From: Mesocentrotus franciscanus
Taxonomy: Eukaryota; Echinodermata; Echinoidea; Camarodonta; Strongylocentrotidae
Direction: 5' to 3'
Assembly (NCBI GenBank): GCA_037976565.1
Contig: CP137682.1
Span: forward strand, 30,636,657-30,700,656
DNA: 64,000 bases
Shown here: piece by piece, positions 1 to 9,407 of the stretch
How positions within the stretch are numbered: the stretch's first letter is position 1
How the letters are laid out: every line of letters starts with the position of its first letter
Translations under genes and position numbers: made by a program
Notes under the pieces: generated by a model
Told to the model about the DNA's origin: nothing
Databases searched by the model: none
The model's input: the letters and a program-made list of their open reading frames with translations, nothing else

Positions 1-1025
1 TCATTGCAATTCTCTTATTGTGTAGAAAGAGATTTACTGGCAATTTGCATGTGAGTGATATAAATTCAGTTGACTGGTTGATTGGATGTGAAGATATTTG
101 AAAGAAGTATAGAAACAGCAGTGAGATTGATTGGAAAAAGAATAAAGCGCAAAGGAAAATCGACCAAGCATACGAGTGCAGAAATACAAGTGACTAAGCT
201 TTGAATTTATGCAAAGAGTGCTGAATTTATTGCGAAGAGGACAAAGATTTGAGAGCGTATATAAAAGTGCAAGTAAGTGGTTGTAAAAAGAAAAGGAAGG
301 AAAGTTTGGTCAGGAGATAGATAGTCTAGGTACAAAAGTGAGTCTGATTGATTGCGAGAGACGAAAAAAAAATTATAAGTGACTTTGATTGAGAGAAGAA
401 ATACAGAGTGAGCTTGATTGAATGCAAAGAAAGTGAGCTAAATTCATTGAAAAGAGAAACCAGTTAAGAATTCTATGAATAGATGTGAACTTGATTGATT
501 GTTGTGAAGAGAGAAAGAAAATTTGATCAGGTATCGAAAGTCTGGAGGCAGAAGTGAGCTTGAAAGGGAAGAGCATTTGGGGCAGGAGATAGAAGCAGAA
601 TTAATCAAACAAAAGTAGTAGAGAAAGAAGGGTATTTGGAACAGTGATAAAAATCAAAGAGGAAGTGAGCTTTACTGAATGCAAAGAGAAGAGGGTTTAA
701 ATAGGGCAGGATATACAGAAGTAATAAAGAGTAAGAAGGAAATTTGGATCAGGGGATACAGGACTAGAAAGCTAGCTGAGCTTTATTGAGTGGAAAAACA
801 ATACATATTGAGTTGAAGTGGAAAGACGGGTTGATAAAATTCAAGCGGCTCAATTGAACTTTCTGATTTTTTCTGATTTGTTACTGAAAGTGTTGATATA
901 AAAGCTTATAGTGCAAATTGATCATAATATCCACATACAAAGACACATTGTGAAGTGCATATTCTGGGAAGAAAAATAAAGTGTAGAATCTTGGCAGCTT
1001 TTGTTTTTTATAGACATTGTCCACA

Positions 1026-1764
1026 ATGGATACAGCTGAATTTAAGTACTGGATGAAATCCTATATATACTGTCTAGTATGTCAATGATCAATTCAGAGC
1101 TGAATGAATGTTGTGTATGTAGCAATGAGATCAAAGAAAATGAGAGTAATGCAACTTGTGAATTCTGTAGAAACCATTTTCATGTGACCTGTATGGGATT
1201 TCCTGTGAGAACACACTGAGTGATATTAGATTGATTTGGATTTGTTCATTGTGTGGAAATAACAATGTTGCTCATCGCATGTTTGATAAAGTATGCATCC
1301 CTTCTCATTTCAATAGATACAAGCTTCTTGAGGATCAAGGTGATGAAGAGTGCGTTACTGACATGCCAAGCCGATCAACCAACAAAAAGGATGGAAGAAA
1401 ATGTACCAGATCAAAGAAAGGTATGCAAAGAGGAAAGAAATCCAGTATGTTGCCTGAAAAACGATGTATTGATGACATGAAAATGAGTGACTGTGACAGA
1501 TGTAAACCTGATCCTATAGACACAGAAAATCCATCTCAATCAGATTATCAACAATTGACAAATGAAGAATTTGAAGATGATGCTGATGACTGGGTTACTG
1601 TAAAATCAAGAAAGACAAAATGGATGGAGAAAATAAAGAGAAAATTGTATTCCAAATCAAAAGATGATCATCGAACAGACGGAAAATCAAAGAAAATCAG
1701 TGAATGGTATAGTCTTGGAACCAGGTGTGACTTACATCGGCAAAGCAATGAAGACATTCTATGA
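1026..1764 (+). pseudogene. Helentron copy A: N-terminal PHD-finger coding region, frameshifted
   Basis: The start codon at 1026 (Met-Asp-Thr-Ala-Glu-Phe) is the same as in copy C. A 4-base loss near 1046 (AAGTACTGG where copy C has AAGAAAGTACTGG) and a lost C near 1203 break the frame. The PHD cysteines are therefore spread over two frames. From 1231 to 1764 the frame is open and encodes the last PHD Cys pair (WICSLC), a Lys/Arg-rich stretch and an acidic patch (EEFEDDADDW). In this copy the frame stays open further than in copy C and reads through SEWYSLGTRC. The mutations are small indels only, so they may be real decay or consensus errors in the assembly. Confidence 0.7.
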
Positions 1765-2504
1765 AAGAGATAAGAAAAAAAAGAAACCAAAGAAAAATGT
1801 TTGTAAGGAAAGAAGAATGTAAAAAAAGAAGATGTCAGTTTGCAGTCTTATACAGAAACTCTTTTGGCTATATATGCATACAGTGTGCAGTCCCCACATT
1901 CAATGAAATTGTACAGTGAGACCTGTGTGCAAATTGAAACAGTGCAAGCACAATCCTGGGCTGCCGTAGCAAGTTATTTGCCAACTCAATCAAGAACAGA
2001 TTCATGTGTTGATATTCATGCATGCACTCGTAATCTTTTGAACAGATCAAGGATTTGCGAATGTACAGAGTTCATGCTGGTGGCAAGAAAAAGAACAAGG
2101 TAAAGCAAGGAACAAGAAAGGTCAGTGTATCAAAGGGAAGAAAGGGACTGATGGAAATCACTCTTGTGATAAATCGGAGATTAGATTTGACAAAGATGAG
2201 CGAATAGAATTAGCAGTAAAGAATGAGAAGCTTTATTCAAAGAAATCTATGAATGCAGGTGACCAAGGACTTGATCAAATACATGTAAAAATGATGAAAA
2301 CTCAGACAAGCATATGTGCAATATGAAGACGATAAAGGTTCAGATGGAGTTGTGCAGGCTGATTCAAAGAATAATCTGCTGGAACTGAATTTTGATGAAA
2401 ATAGGGAAATTGAAATAGGCGATGATAGTGGCAGTGATGTTCATATACCAGTGAAGCGTTCGTGTGCAAGAAATTGTATAGAATCTGATAGTATACAGAC
2501 GCCA
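1765..2504 (+). pseudogene. Helentron copy A: charged linker between PHD and OTU
   Basis: This continues the Helentron coding region in shifting frames. The best-preserved piece is 1840-2103, with a hydrophobic start (ETLLAIYAYSVQ) and a Cys-containing tail (CTRNLLNRSRICECTEF), identical to 58869-59132 of copy C. It is followed by Lys/Asp/Glu-rich sequence up to the gap. I recognise no domain here. The role is probably a flexible, highly charged linker. Confidence 0.55.
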
Positions 2505-3004
2505 NNNNNNNNNNNNNNNNNNNNNNNNNNNNNNNNNNNNNNNNNNNNNNNNNNNNNNNNNNNNNNNNNNNNNNNNNNNNNNNNNNNNNNNNNNNNNNNN
2601 NNNNNNNNNNNNNNNNNNNNNNNNNNNNNNNNNNNNNNNNNNNNNNNNNNNNNNNNNNNNNNNNNNNNNNNNNNNNNNNNNNNNNNNNNNNNNNNNNNNN
2701 NNNNNNNNNNNNNNNNNNNNNNNNNNNNNNNNNNNNNNNNNNNNNNNNNNNNNNNNNNNNNNNNNNNNNNNNNNNNNNNNNNNNNNNNNNNNNNNNNNNN
2801 NNNNNNNNNNNNNNNNNNNNNNNNNNNNNNNNNNNNNNNNNNNNNNNNNNNNNNNNNNNNNNNNNNNNNNNNNNNNNNNNNNNNNNNNNNNNNNNNNNNN
2901 NNNNNNNNNNNNNNNNNNNNNNNNNNNNNNNNNNNNNNNNNNNNNNNNNNNNNNNNNNNNNNNNNNNNNNNNNNNNNNNNNNNNNNNNNNNNNNNNNNNN
3001 NNNN
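2505..3004. other. Assembly gap (500 N)
   Basis: Exactly 500 N, the same length as the second gap, so this is probably a placeholder of unknown true size. It separates a truncated Helentron from the middle of a TBC-domain exon. It must hide at least the upstream exons of the TBC gene, if that gene is complete, and possibly the rest of the Helentron. Confidence 0.97.
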
Positions 3005-3140
3005 ATAGCTATTGTGGGTACATCATGCCAATGGATTATTACAGCAAGACGCTGATTGGTTCACAGACGGATCAAAGAGTCTTCAGAGAACTTCTTGCTG
3101 AGAAGATTCCGAGACTTCACGCCCACTTTGAGGAATACTC
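3005..3140 (+). CDS. TBC1D2/TBC1D2B-like Rab GAP, exon within the TBC domain (5' end in gap)
   Basis: The exon encodes GYIMPMDYYSKTL followed by TDQRVFRELLAEKIPRLHAH, the middle of the TBC domain of the TBC1D2 (Armus)/TBC1D2B family. These proteins are GTPase-activating proteins for Rab GTPases on endosomes. The exon ends at TAC TC|gtaagt in phase 2. The catalytic arginine and glutamine fingers lie further N-terminal and are lost in the gap. Family members usually read AIV.YIMP, which needs one extra base near 3016-3020. The sequence ATTGTGGG may have lost one G at the contig edge, or the exon may begin there. The identification rests on this exon together with the three following ones, which splice in frame. 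Confidence 0.85.
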
Positions 3141-3618
3141 GTAAGTAGCTAGCATCTGTTGACTACTGGGTTGGGCTACCAATGGAGTTTATAATCCGAT
3201 CCACTCCAAACCAAAAGGTATTAGATATAGCGATTTTTCCTAGCAGTACAAAGCACTGCATACATTGCTCCACATGTTGGGTCACTGAAACTTAATAACA
3301 TATCACTTTATTTTTTAAATGAGCCATTAGAATGTCGGATGGGGCGGGGGGCAGTGAGGGATTGTTAGCTTAACAATTTATAACCAGCAACAAATGTGAA
3401 GAAAAAGAAATAATAACAACAAAAAATAATGTCTACTTGTATTCAAATTTCTCCAACATGGTTGATAAAAAGAATGATTGTATGATTTATTAATTTATTT
3501 ATTTATTATTTTTTTGAGACAGAGGTTTACGTATTTGTTGCCCACAAAAATCGTCTTTGTTGATAGAAAATGTCTAATGCAGAGAGATCACTTTTGTATA
3601 TTTGTTGTTTTCTTTTAG

Positions 3619-3685
3619 GATTGATCTTTCGTTGGTGACCTTCAACTGGTTTGTGACCTGCTTCTGTGATAATATTCCTGCAGAG
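3619..3685 (+). CDS. TBC1D2/TBC1D2B-like Rab GAP, second visible exon
   Basis: A 67-bp exon between a TTTTAG acceptor and a GAG|gtgagt donor. Phase 2 joining to the previous exon gives Ser-Ile-Asp-Leu-Ser, then LVTFNWFVTCFCDNIPAE. The motif DLSLVTFNWF is a hallmark of the late TBC domain of TBC1D2 proteins. The exon ends in phase 0. Confidence 0.88.
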
Positions 3686-3716
3686 GTGAGTTTATGGGTT
3701 AAAGGTCAACAAGAAG

Positions 3717-4690
3717 ATTGACCTCTCACAATTGTGAAATATGTTTTGTGAGCTTTCGCTCTTTGTATGTCAGTTTGGAAGAATACGAATAATAGTAGAA
3801 ATGTCCCCTGAAAAGGAGTGCTCTTCAAAATGCCATCATATTTGAAAAATAAAGAGAAATAGCTGAAGAGTTTGGACCGATCATTAATGACAGATGTGTG
3901 TGTAGTCCCATACATTGAGTCAGTTTTGTATCATTTTTAAAGTTCGGCAACCTCATACTACACACCAGTTCTTAAAGGGAAATCCAACCTTGATAGCGAA
4001 CTACTCTAGAAGAAAGCAGAACCATCAGTGGAGCTGAGCATACTGGTGAAAGTTTGAATGAAATCGGACAAAAATTAGAAAGTTATGAATTTTTGAAAGT
4101 TGCAGTCACTATGAATCAGTATTGGCTTTTAAATATGCTGAATTGGTAAATGTCTCTGTCGTATAGTGGTAGACAACTTTCCCATTGGTTCCGACACAAC
4201 AAAATTATTCAAATTTCAATTTGTCAAAAATGAATGACTTTGGATGTTTTTCTTTCTTTTTAGAGGATCTGTAATAATTTAGTCTCCATGATATGTTTAA
4301 AGTAGTGTCCTAAGGTGGAGGCACTTGGGAGAAAAAACAGAAATTAGTGATAGTTTTGTACACAACAAACAGGAGAGTTATCCGTTACTACTTCACTATC
4401 CACTGACAAATTGCCAATTTAAGATTCACACCGCTGTAGTGATCTCATATTTCAAACTTTCGCCATTCTGTTCCTCTGATTTTCTGCTTCTATTCAACTG
4501 AACTTATTACAATTGTTGGATTGCCCTTTAAAGAAAAGACTTATCTCTCGTAATTAGAAAAAATATTTTGTGAGCTTTCTCACTCTTTGTCATTTTTGAA
4601 GATTAGGAATATTATTAGATATGTCCCCTGAAAAGGATTGCTCCACAAAATGACATCATATTCTAAATATGAAGATAATTCAATCAACAA
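3717..4690 (+). repeat. Intronic duplication flanking a MITE
   Basis: About 140 bp at 3717-3860 recur in diverged form at 4545-4685. Shared landmarks are ATTTTGTGAGCTTTC, ATGTCCCCTGAAAAGGA and AATGACATCATATT-like sequence. The TTAA-flanked MITE lies between the two copies. Confidence 0.6.
3976..4527. mobile_element. piggyBac-like MITE in intron, TTAA target sites
   Basis: Both ends abut TTAA (3972-3975 and 4528-4531). The terminal inverted repeats read AGGGAAATCCAACCTTG at the left and AGGGCAATCCAACAATTG on the opposite strand at the right. There is no coding capacity. The TTAA duplication is the known signature of piggyBac transposition. Diverged relatives sit at 5447, 12784 and around 23610-23820. 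Confidence 0.7.
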
Positions 4691-4843
4691 TACCTGTACT
4701 CTTCTGTTATGTAGAAGTCAGATTCTTTGACAATGCAAAAGAAAACGGCTTTAAAATTGCTGTCAATATGAAGGTCCACATTTGTAATAATTGAATAACA
4801 TGTGGATGAATTCCTGATTCTTTTTCTTTCATCTTTGATTTAG

Positions 4844-5023
4844 ACAATGCTTCGGATCTGGGACACGTTTTTGTCAGAGGGAAACAAAGTTCTCTTCAGA
4901 TACTCTCTGGCAGCATTCAAGATCTTTGAGGAGGAACTGCTGAGACAAAACGACTACCTCAGGATCTTTGCCGTCCTACGACGGATGCCAGAGATGTTAA
5001 CAGATGTACAGAAACTTACACAG
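4844..5023 (+). CDS. TBC1D2/TBC1D2B-like Rab GAP, third visible exon
   Basis: A 180-bp exon (60 codons, phase 0 on both sides) with acceptor TTTAG|ACA and donor CAG|gtaaac. It encodes TMLRIWDTFLSEGNKVLFRY, then SLAAFKIFEEELL and a segment ending DVQKLTQ. LRIWD.FL.EG.KV.FR is the conserved end of the TBC domain. The open frame continues a few codons into the intron, but the splice donor and the next exon mark the real end. Confidence 0.9.
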
Positions 5024-5446
5024 GTAAACCTAGATTGTTTCCTTGACTACAAATGTAGCATTAGGTGCATTAGAAATTGGTCTTAAAGCCCCACTGCACT
5101 ACTTATAGCTACTTGCGCCCTCTATATAGCAAACAATGCCTAAGTGGTGACCGTCGGTCCCCCATGGTCCCCTTTTTCTTATGTTAATTGAGCTGATTTG
5201 ATGAGATTACCACCTGTCAGTGACCATGCAGGGAGGTCTAATCCCTCCTGGCCAAACTAGTGCAGATAGGCTTTAAAGGTGGTGTGTCCCTTTTGCAGGC
5301 TGAAAATATAAAACTTATGTAAATCATATACTATGACACTGCTAACATTTAAATTTCACAGATAGGACATACGCGACATATTAATAATTCATGCAAAGTT
5401 CTACAGAATTTGATGTTGGCTGCAAAACAGATAACACTACATTTAA

Positions 5447-5885
5447 AGGGGACATCCACCCTGATATTATCCTTGTGTACTGTACCATGTTTGAGCAATA
5501 TCTGATTAAAAATAGGAAAGTTATGAATTTTTGAAGTTGCCATCAGTGAAGCACAAATTGGCAACACTGTGACGTATCTTGCAAGCTCCTCTCCAATTCG
5601 CTCTGTACAGAAAATGCCATGATTTTCAATTTTCTTAATGACTGAATTAATGAAGGAATAGCTCTGCATCATACAGGGGTTTATATGTAAACACTTATTT
5701 GCAATGACTATTCCTAGGGGACATCTATGATTGAAAACTTTGTCTTTAGAAAAAGGAAAATTTAGTGCAGAGCAAATGGAAGGGGACCTCGCAAGATACA
5801 TCACAGAGTGAAAATCTGTGTTTCATCGATTTTTAATAGAATTTCACTCAAACTTTCTTTGATCTATGTCACTAATCTGCTTCTA
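5447..5885. mobile_element. piggyBac-like MITE, right end missing
   Basis: It starts after TTAA (5443-5446) with AGGGGACATCCACCCTGATA, like the element at 3976, and shares the internal stretch ending CTAATCTGCTTCTAT. The right end is replaced by another TTAA element beginning at 5890. Confidence 0.55.
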
Positions 5886-5889
5886 TTAA

Positions 5890-6134
5890 AGGGAGTGTAG
5901 CCTGACGAGACTACGTGTCTTTCCTGTGGCCTGACTCAGAGGCAATCAGGTATAATACGACTACGGACGACGCAACCGCAGCAAGAGAACTTCGGTCTGT
6001 TTCGGAACGCTAGCGCGCTGACCATCTAGAGATTAAGTCGCTGACTACCCTTAATCAAGTCCATTCGTTTAGGTGCAGTTGTCCAAAAGAAGACGTAGAT
6101 GGCGTTAACCATTATTTGCCAAGCTACACTCCCT
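5890..6134. mobile_element. Small TTAA-flanked MITE nested in or next to another
   Basis: Flanked by TTAA at 5886-5889 and 6135-6138. TIRs are AGGGAGTGTAGCCTG and, on the other strand, AGGGAGTGTAGCTTG. The 245-bp body is unusually GC-rich for the region. It was probably mobilised by a piggyBac-type transposase. Confidence 0.72.
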
Positions 6135-6219
6135 TTAAGATTGACTGAATATCACTTAAGAACCAATGGCCTAGTCTGCTTTTCATAACACTGTTTGATT
6201 TGTTTTCTCTTTCCATCAG

Positions 6220-6297
6220 ATTGCCTTTGATGAGCTCAATCCGTTTCCAAGGAGACACATCAACAACAAGAGAACCATCCATCGGGCACATGTCAAG
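6220..6297 (+). CDS. TBC1D2/TBC1D2B-like Rab GAP, fourth visible exon
   Basis: A 78-bp exon (26 codons) after CCATCAG and before AAG|gttagt, encoding IAFDELNPFPRRHINNKRTI then HRAHVK. TBC1D2 proteins have a matching IAF.D.NPF segment and a basic helix just after the TBC domain. Both phases are 0, so it joins cleanly to either type of terminal exon described below. Confidence 0.88.
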
Positions 6298-6530
6298 GTT
6301 AGTTTGGAAGTAGAAAAAAAAAAAAAAAAATAGAATCCATGTATGTTATCAGACTTCTGGTAGGGAATTGTTTAGCTTTCTTTTGGGGGTTGTTTTTCTG
6401 GGAATACCTGTTCTTAAATATCCGGTAATCCAGGATGTACATGACATCTATCTCCTTCAATCACAGTTCATGCACATGAACCTATGTTCCTACTTTCATT
6501 CCTCTTCTTCTTCTATATTTTTTTCAACAG

Positions 6531-6593
6531 CTTGATGAGCTGGAGGCTTTCAGAGCAGAGTTCGTTTTCAAAAAGAAAAAACTAAATATGTAA
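6531..6593 (+). CDS. Alternative/decoy terminal exon of the TBC1D2-like gene (first duplicate)
   Basis: After a good acceptor (TTTTTTTCAACAG) the sequence reads LDELEAFRAEFVFKKKKLNM and stops at TAA 6591-6593. The first eleven residues match the true last exon at 9251. The tail then runs into sequence that matches intron sequence from 6305 on, which is how the duplication was joined. If spliced from the exon at 6220 it would give a protein with a short Lys-rich tail instead of the acidic tail. Whether it is used cannot be told from sequence. Confidence 0.45.
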   Translation, partial: LDELEAFRAEFVFKKKKLNM

Positions 6594-6745
6594 TCCATGC
6601 ATGTCCTCAGAATTTTTGGTAGGGAAATGTTTATCCTTCTTTAGGGAGGGGTTGTCGCTCTGGGAATACCTCTTCATAGATATCCGGTAGTTCAGGATGT
6701 GCATGTACATGTGTATTTCCTTCAATCACAGTTAATGCTCATTAA

Positions 6746-7014
6746 CCCATTAATAGCAACTAGAGATTTTGTAAAAATTGCCTATTACTCACTGGAAGAT
6801 GTTGCAATATTGCTCTCATTTTGACATTGTTCTGAACAATATGAAACATGCGCTATTTTTCTATGCAGAATCCTACTGTAGACATCGTAAGGATTACGCA
6901 CATATAACATTATCATGGTAGACCCTAGAATGGATACTATAGCTCGTTGAAAATGGACGGGCGGTTCAGTGAGTAAAAGGAGGGGCGGTTTCGGGCGGTT
7001 TTGTTAATAAAGGG
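6746..7014. mobile_element. TTAA-flanked MITE with CCC/GGG ends
   Basis: Flanked by TTAA (6742-6745 and 7015-7018). The left end is CCCATTAATAGCAA; the right end on the other strand is CCCTTTATTAACAA. It interrupts the duplicated last-intron unit of the TBC gene. Confidence 0.65.
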
Positions 7015-7322
7015 TTAACCCGTAAAGTGCCAAATCTAGTTTACCAAACTATAACCAAAAAAATTACAAAATGTAAAATCTCTCCCAAAATGCCAATATT
7101 CCTCACGTACGAAGTGGCAAGAGCATGACTGATAAATGGACCATAGAACAAAAGGAACAGTCATGCTTCCAACACACTCTAAATAACACAATAAACCAAT
7201 GGGGAATCCACAGCTGTACTACCAGTAGGAGTTTACGCACGAGTTGACAGCTGAAGGATTAGTCTGTGTTTCTACTTGCATTCCTCTTCTGTTTTTCTGT
7301 TTTTTTTCTGTTTCTTTTCGGG

Positions 7323-7345
7323 GCAACGACTTCATGAGCTGGAGG
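7323..7345 (+). pseudogene. Degenerate copy of the TBC1D2-like last-exon start
   Basis: GGCAACGACTTCATGAGCTG followed by GAGG matches the start of the terminal exon (CAACAACTTGATGAACTGG) with several changes. The preceding polypyrimidine tract ends in CGGGGC, with no AG at the right place. It diverges after GAGGTACTCAGAGC, returning to duplicated intron sequence. It is one of at least five extra copies of this junction. Confidence 0.55.
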
Positions 7346-7615
7346 TACTCAGAGCGTGTCATCAACTTTTTGGTGGGGAATTTAGCCTTCTATTAGGGGT
7401 GGTTGTTCTGGGAATACTTGTTTACAGATATCCTGATGTACAGGATGAACATGTAAATACTATGTACATCTATTTCCTGTAATCACAGTTCATGTACATG
7501 AATCTTTGTGTTCCTACTTTCATTCTCTCTTCTTCTTTTTTTTCCCTCCTTTTTCATTTTTTCCAGGATGTACAATCACAGTTCATGCACATGAGCCTAT
7601 GTTCCTACTTTCATT

Positions 7616-8801
7616 CAGGCGCAGCGGAGCACCCCAATTACCGGCGATCGACTCTCGTCCAGTAAACATCATTTGCATAAAATAAACAATTGTGTACCGA
7701 TTGATGCGAAAAAAGTAAACAAATTTCAAGGCAAATTCTTCATTAATTTGATGAATATCAGCAATCAAAGCTACTAAATCGATTATTTAAAAAATGTGCA
7801 AGACACTCATGTGTATAACAAAAGTTATTGATGCACGAAAATGTGAAATTTAAGGGATAATTTTGACGAAAAAAAAAAAATGAGATACGAAATCACCGTA
7901 AAATTCACCATTTTTTCGAGACCGGCCAAGAATTGCCTCATATGAACAGAAAAGAAATTTAATAATCTCAATCCTTCTGAAATATCTCTGTTTATAGTTG
8001 CTGGATAGGGTAGAGTCAGAGAAAACATACCCCAACGTCCGAATCTCATCGAACAAAAACAAGCCTTCGTGTGCGCAATATGTTATGACCAGTCCTATTC
8101 ATTCAAATGTATGTTATGTCAGGGAAACCTCGCGTGTGCCTGGGTTATACATGTGTTGCCGGCCGAATGCACTGAGCCCGAAGACGCATGCGCAGAGAAT
8201 AGGGACTTTTAGATTTGCACGACGAACGTGCACCTGCTGCGTGGACATCCTTTTAAGGCAATGTTACGTCCTTTTAAGGCACTGCCGGGCAGACTGCCAG
8301 TGCTCGACAGTGCCTTAAAAGGACGTCACATTGCCTTAAAAGGATGTCCACGCAGCAGTCCACGTCGTCGTGCAAATCTAAAAGTCCCTGAAGCCCCATG
8401 AAACAGAACTTATAACTATAAAAATACTCCATCGGCCAAGCGAAAATTTCACCCATATATGGATTCAACCCTCATGAACATTCATACTAAGTCTCTACTT
8501 CCTGCATTGCTGGATAGGGGAGAGTCAGAAAAAAATAGACGGCGTGTTTATCGAGGGGTGAAGCTCATATCTCGAGTTTTATTCCATGGAATTTCATATT
8601 TATTTCACTGATATCAAGTTCATAATAACTGTAGTTAGTATGGAAAGTTTCATAGCGATATCGGCAGTAATAAAGGCGCAACGCGAATTTTAAGATTTTA
8701 CATTCTAGCAAACACATGTTCGAATCACGTAGATGTCCGTTGGTTATTCAAATAGAACGGGCCGTTAATGATATGCTAATTGGGGTGCTCCGCTAGGCCT
8801 G
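7616..8801. mobile_element. Non-autonomous DNA transposon with 25-bp TIRs and 4-bp target duplication
   Basis: The left end is CAGGCGCAGCGGAGCACCCC followed by AATTA. The right end on the other strand is CAGGCCTAGCGGAGCACCCC followed by AATTA. The flanking CATT (7612-7615 and 8802-8805) is a 4-bp target-site duplication, and removing the element restores the TTTCATTCCTCTTCTT seen in sibling repeat units. There is no transposase. A large internal palindrome sits at 8207-8394, and the motif GCTGGATAGGG.AGAGTCAGA occurs twice (near 8000 and 8509). The superfamily is not clear from the ends. Confidence 0.75.
8207..8394. repeat. Long near-perfect palindrome inside the transposon
   Basis: The arm starting GGGACTTTTAGATTTGCACG is repeated inverted at its far end (GTGCAAATCTAAAAGTCCCT). 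The arms are about 90 bp with a centre near 8300. Each arm carries CCTTTTAAGGCA twice. Transcripts could form a long hairpin. Confidence 0.8.
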
Positions 8802-8847
8802 CATTCCTCTTCTTCTTCTGATTTTCCCCTTTTTTTGGGGGGGGGGC

Positions 8848-8900
8848 AACAACTTGAGGAGCTGAAGGCCATCAGAGCAGAGGTCGTTCCGCAGCATTCT
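8848..8900 (+). pseudogene. Duplicate of last-exon start, acceptor lost
   Basis: This reads QQLEELKAIRAEVVPQHS, closely matching the true terminal exon. The AG acceptor is replaced by a run of G (TTTTTTTGGGGGGGGGG), so it is unlikely to be spliced. Just upstream lies the large TIR element 7616-8801, whose target-site duplicate CATT ends the element. Confidence 0.6.
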
Positions 8901-8978
8901 CAATCACAGTTCATGTACATGAATCTTTGTGTTCCTACTTTCATTATCTTTTCTTCTTCTTTTTCCCTTTTTTTTTAG

Positions 8979-9032
8979 CAACAATGTGACGAGCTGGAGG
9001 CCATCAGAGTAGAGGTCGTTCCGCAGCATTCT
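8979..9032 (+). pseudogene. Tandem duplicate of last-exon start with intact acceptor (d)
   Basis: TTTTTTTTTAG is followed by a frame reading QQCDELEAIRVEVVPQHS. After CATTCT the sequence jumps straight to duplicated intron (CAATCACAATTCATGTACATG) and stays open for some codons. A potentially usable exon if a downstream donor exists. The next repeat unit starts only 132 bp later. Confidence 0.55.
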
Positions 9033-9110
9033 CAATCACAATTCATGTACATGAATCTTTGTGTTCCTACTTTCATTATCTTTTCTTCTTCTTTTTTCCC
9101 TTTTTTTTTA

Positions 9111-9164
9111 GCAACAATGTGACGAGCTGGAGGCCATCAGAGTAGAGGTCGTTCCGCAGCATTC
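9111..9164 (+). pseudogene. Tandem duplicate of last-exon start with intact acceptor (e)
   Basis: Nearly identical to the copy at 8979, including the same Leu to Cys change (QQCDELEAIRVEVVPQHS). This shows that the pair arose from a recent 132-bp tandem duplication after the first duplication event. Confidence 0.55.
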
Positions 9165-9250
9165 TCAATCACAATTCATGTACATGAATCTTTGTGTTCC
9201 TACTTTCATTGTCTCTTCTTCTTCCCCCCCCCCCTTTCCTTTTTTTTTAG

Positions 9251-9379
9251 CAACAACTTGATGAACTGGAGGCTATCAGAGCAGAGTTTGTTCCGCGGCA
9301 TTCACAGAATGGGGATGATCTCGCCAGCGATGAGGAGGAAGATTACGACCAGGTCGAGGCATTAGGAGGAGTGTCTTGA
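9251..9379 (+). CDS. TBC1D2/TBC1D2B-like Rab GAP, true terminal exon
   Basis: Acceptor TTTTTTTTAG, then 42 codons and TGA at 9377-9379. It begins QQLDELEAIRAEFVPRHS and ends with an acidic tail (DLASDEEEDYDQVEALGG). Vertebrate TBC1D2 proteins also end with an LE.LEQLKAEY-like helix followed by an acidic tail, so this is the genuine C-terminus. It joins in phase 0 to the exon ending at 6297 across an intron of about 3 kb, swollen by duplications and MITEs. Confidence 0.85.
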   Translation, partial: QQLDELEAIRAEFVPRHSQNGDDLASDEEEDYDQVEALGGVS

Positions 9380-9407
9380 AATGAACGATCATGCTGCAGG
9401 TAGTCCT

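Larger units (their letters stand above)
1..2504 (+). mobile_element. Helentron copy A, 5' part, cut by gap
   Basis: This stretch matches 57028-59537 (copy C) almost base for base, with scattered 1-4 base indels. It contains the purine-rich leader (1-1025), the PHD-finger coding start and the charged linker up to just before the OTU domain. The window opens exactly where the hairpin satellite ends in copy C, so the true 5' boundary lies outside. The 3' side stops at the N gap, and the next resolved sequence is a host gene, so the remaining 8 kb or more of the element is either deleted or hidden in the gap. Assignment to Helentrons rests on identity to copy C, which joins onto the Rep/helicase part shown by copy B. 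Confidence 0.85.

Noticed and set aside
8207..8394. microRNA or other structured RNA gene
   Set aside because: The hairpin arms are about 90 bp and nearly perfect, and it lies inside a DNA transposon, so a foldback element explains it better.
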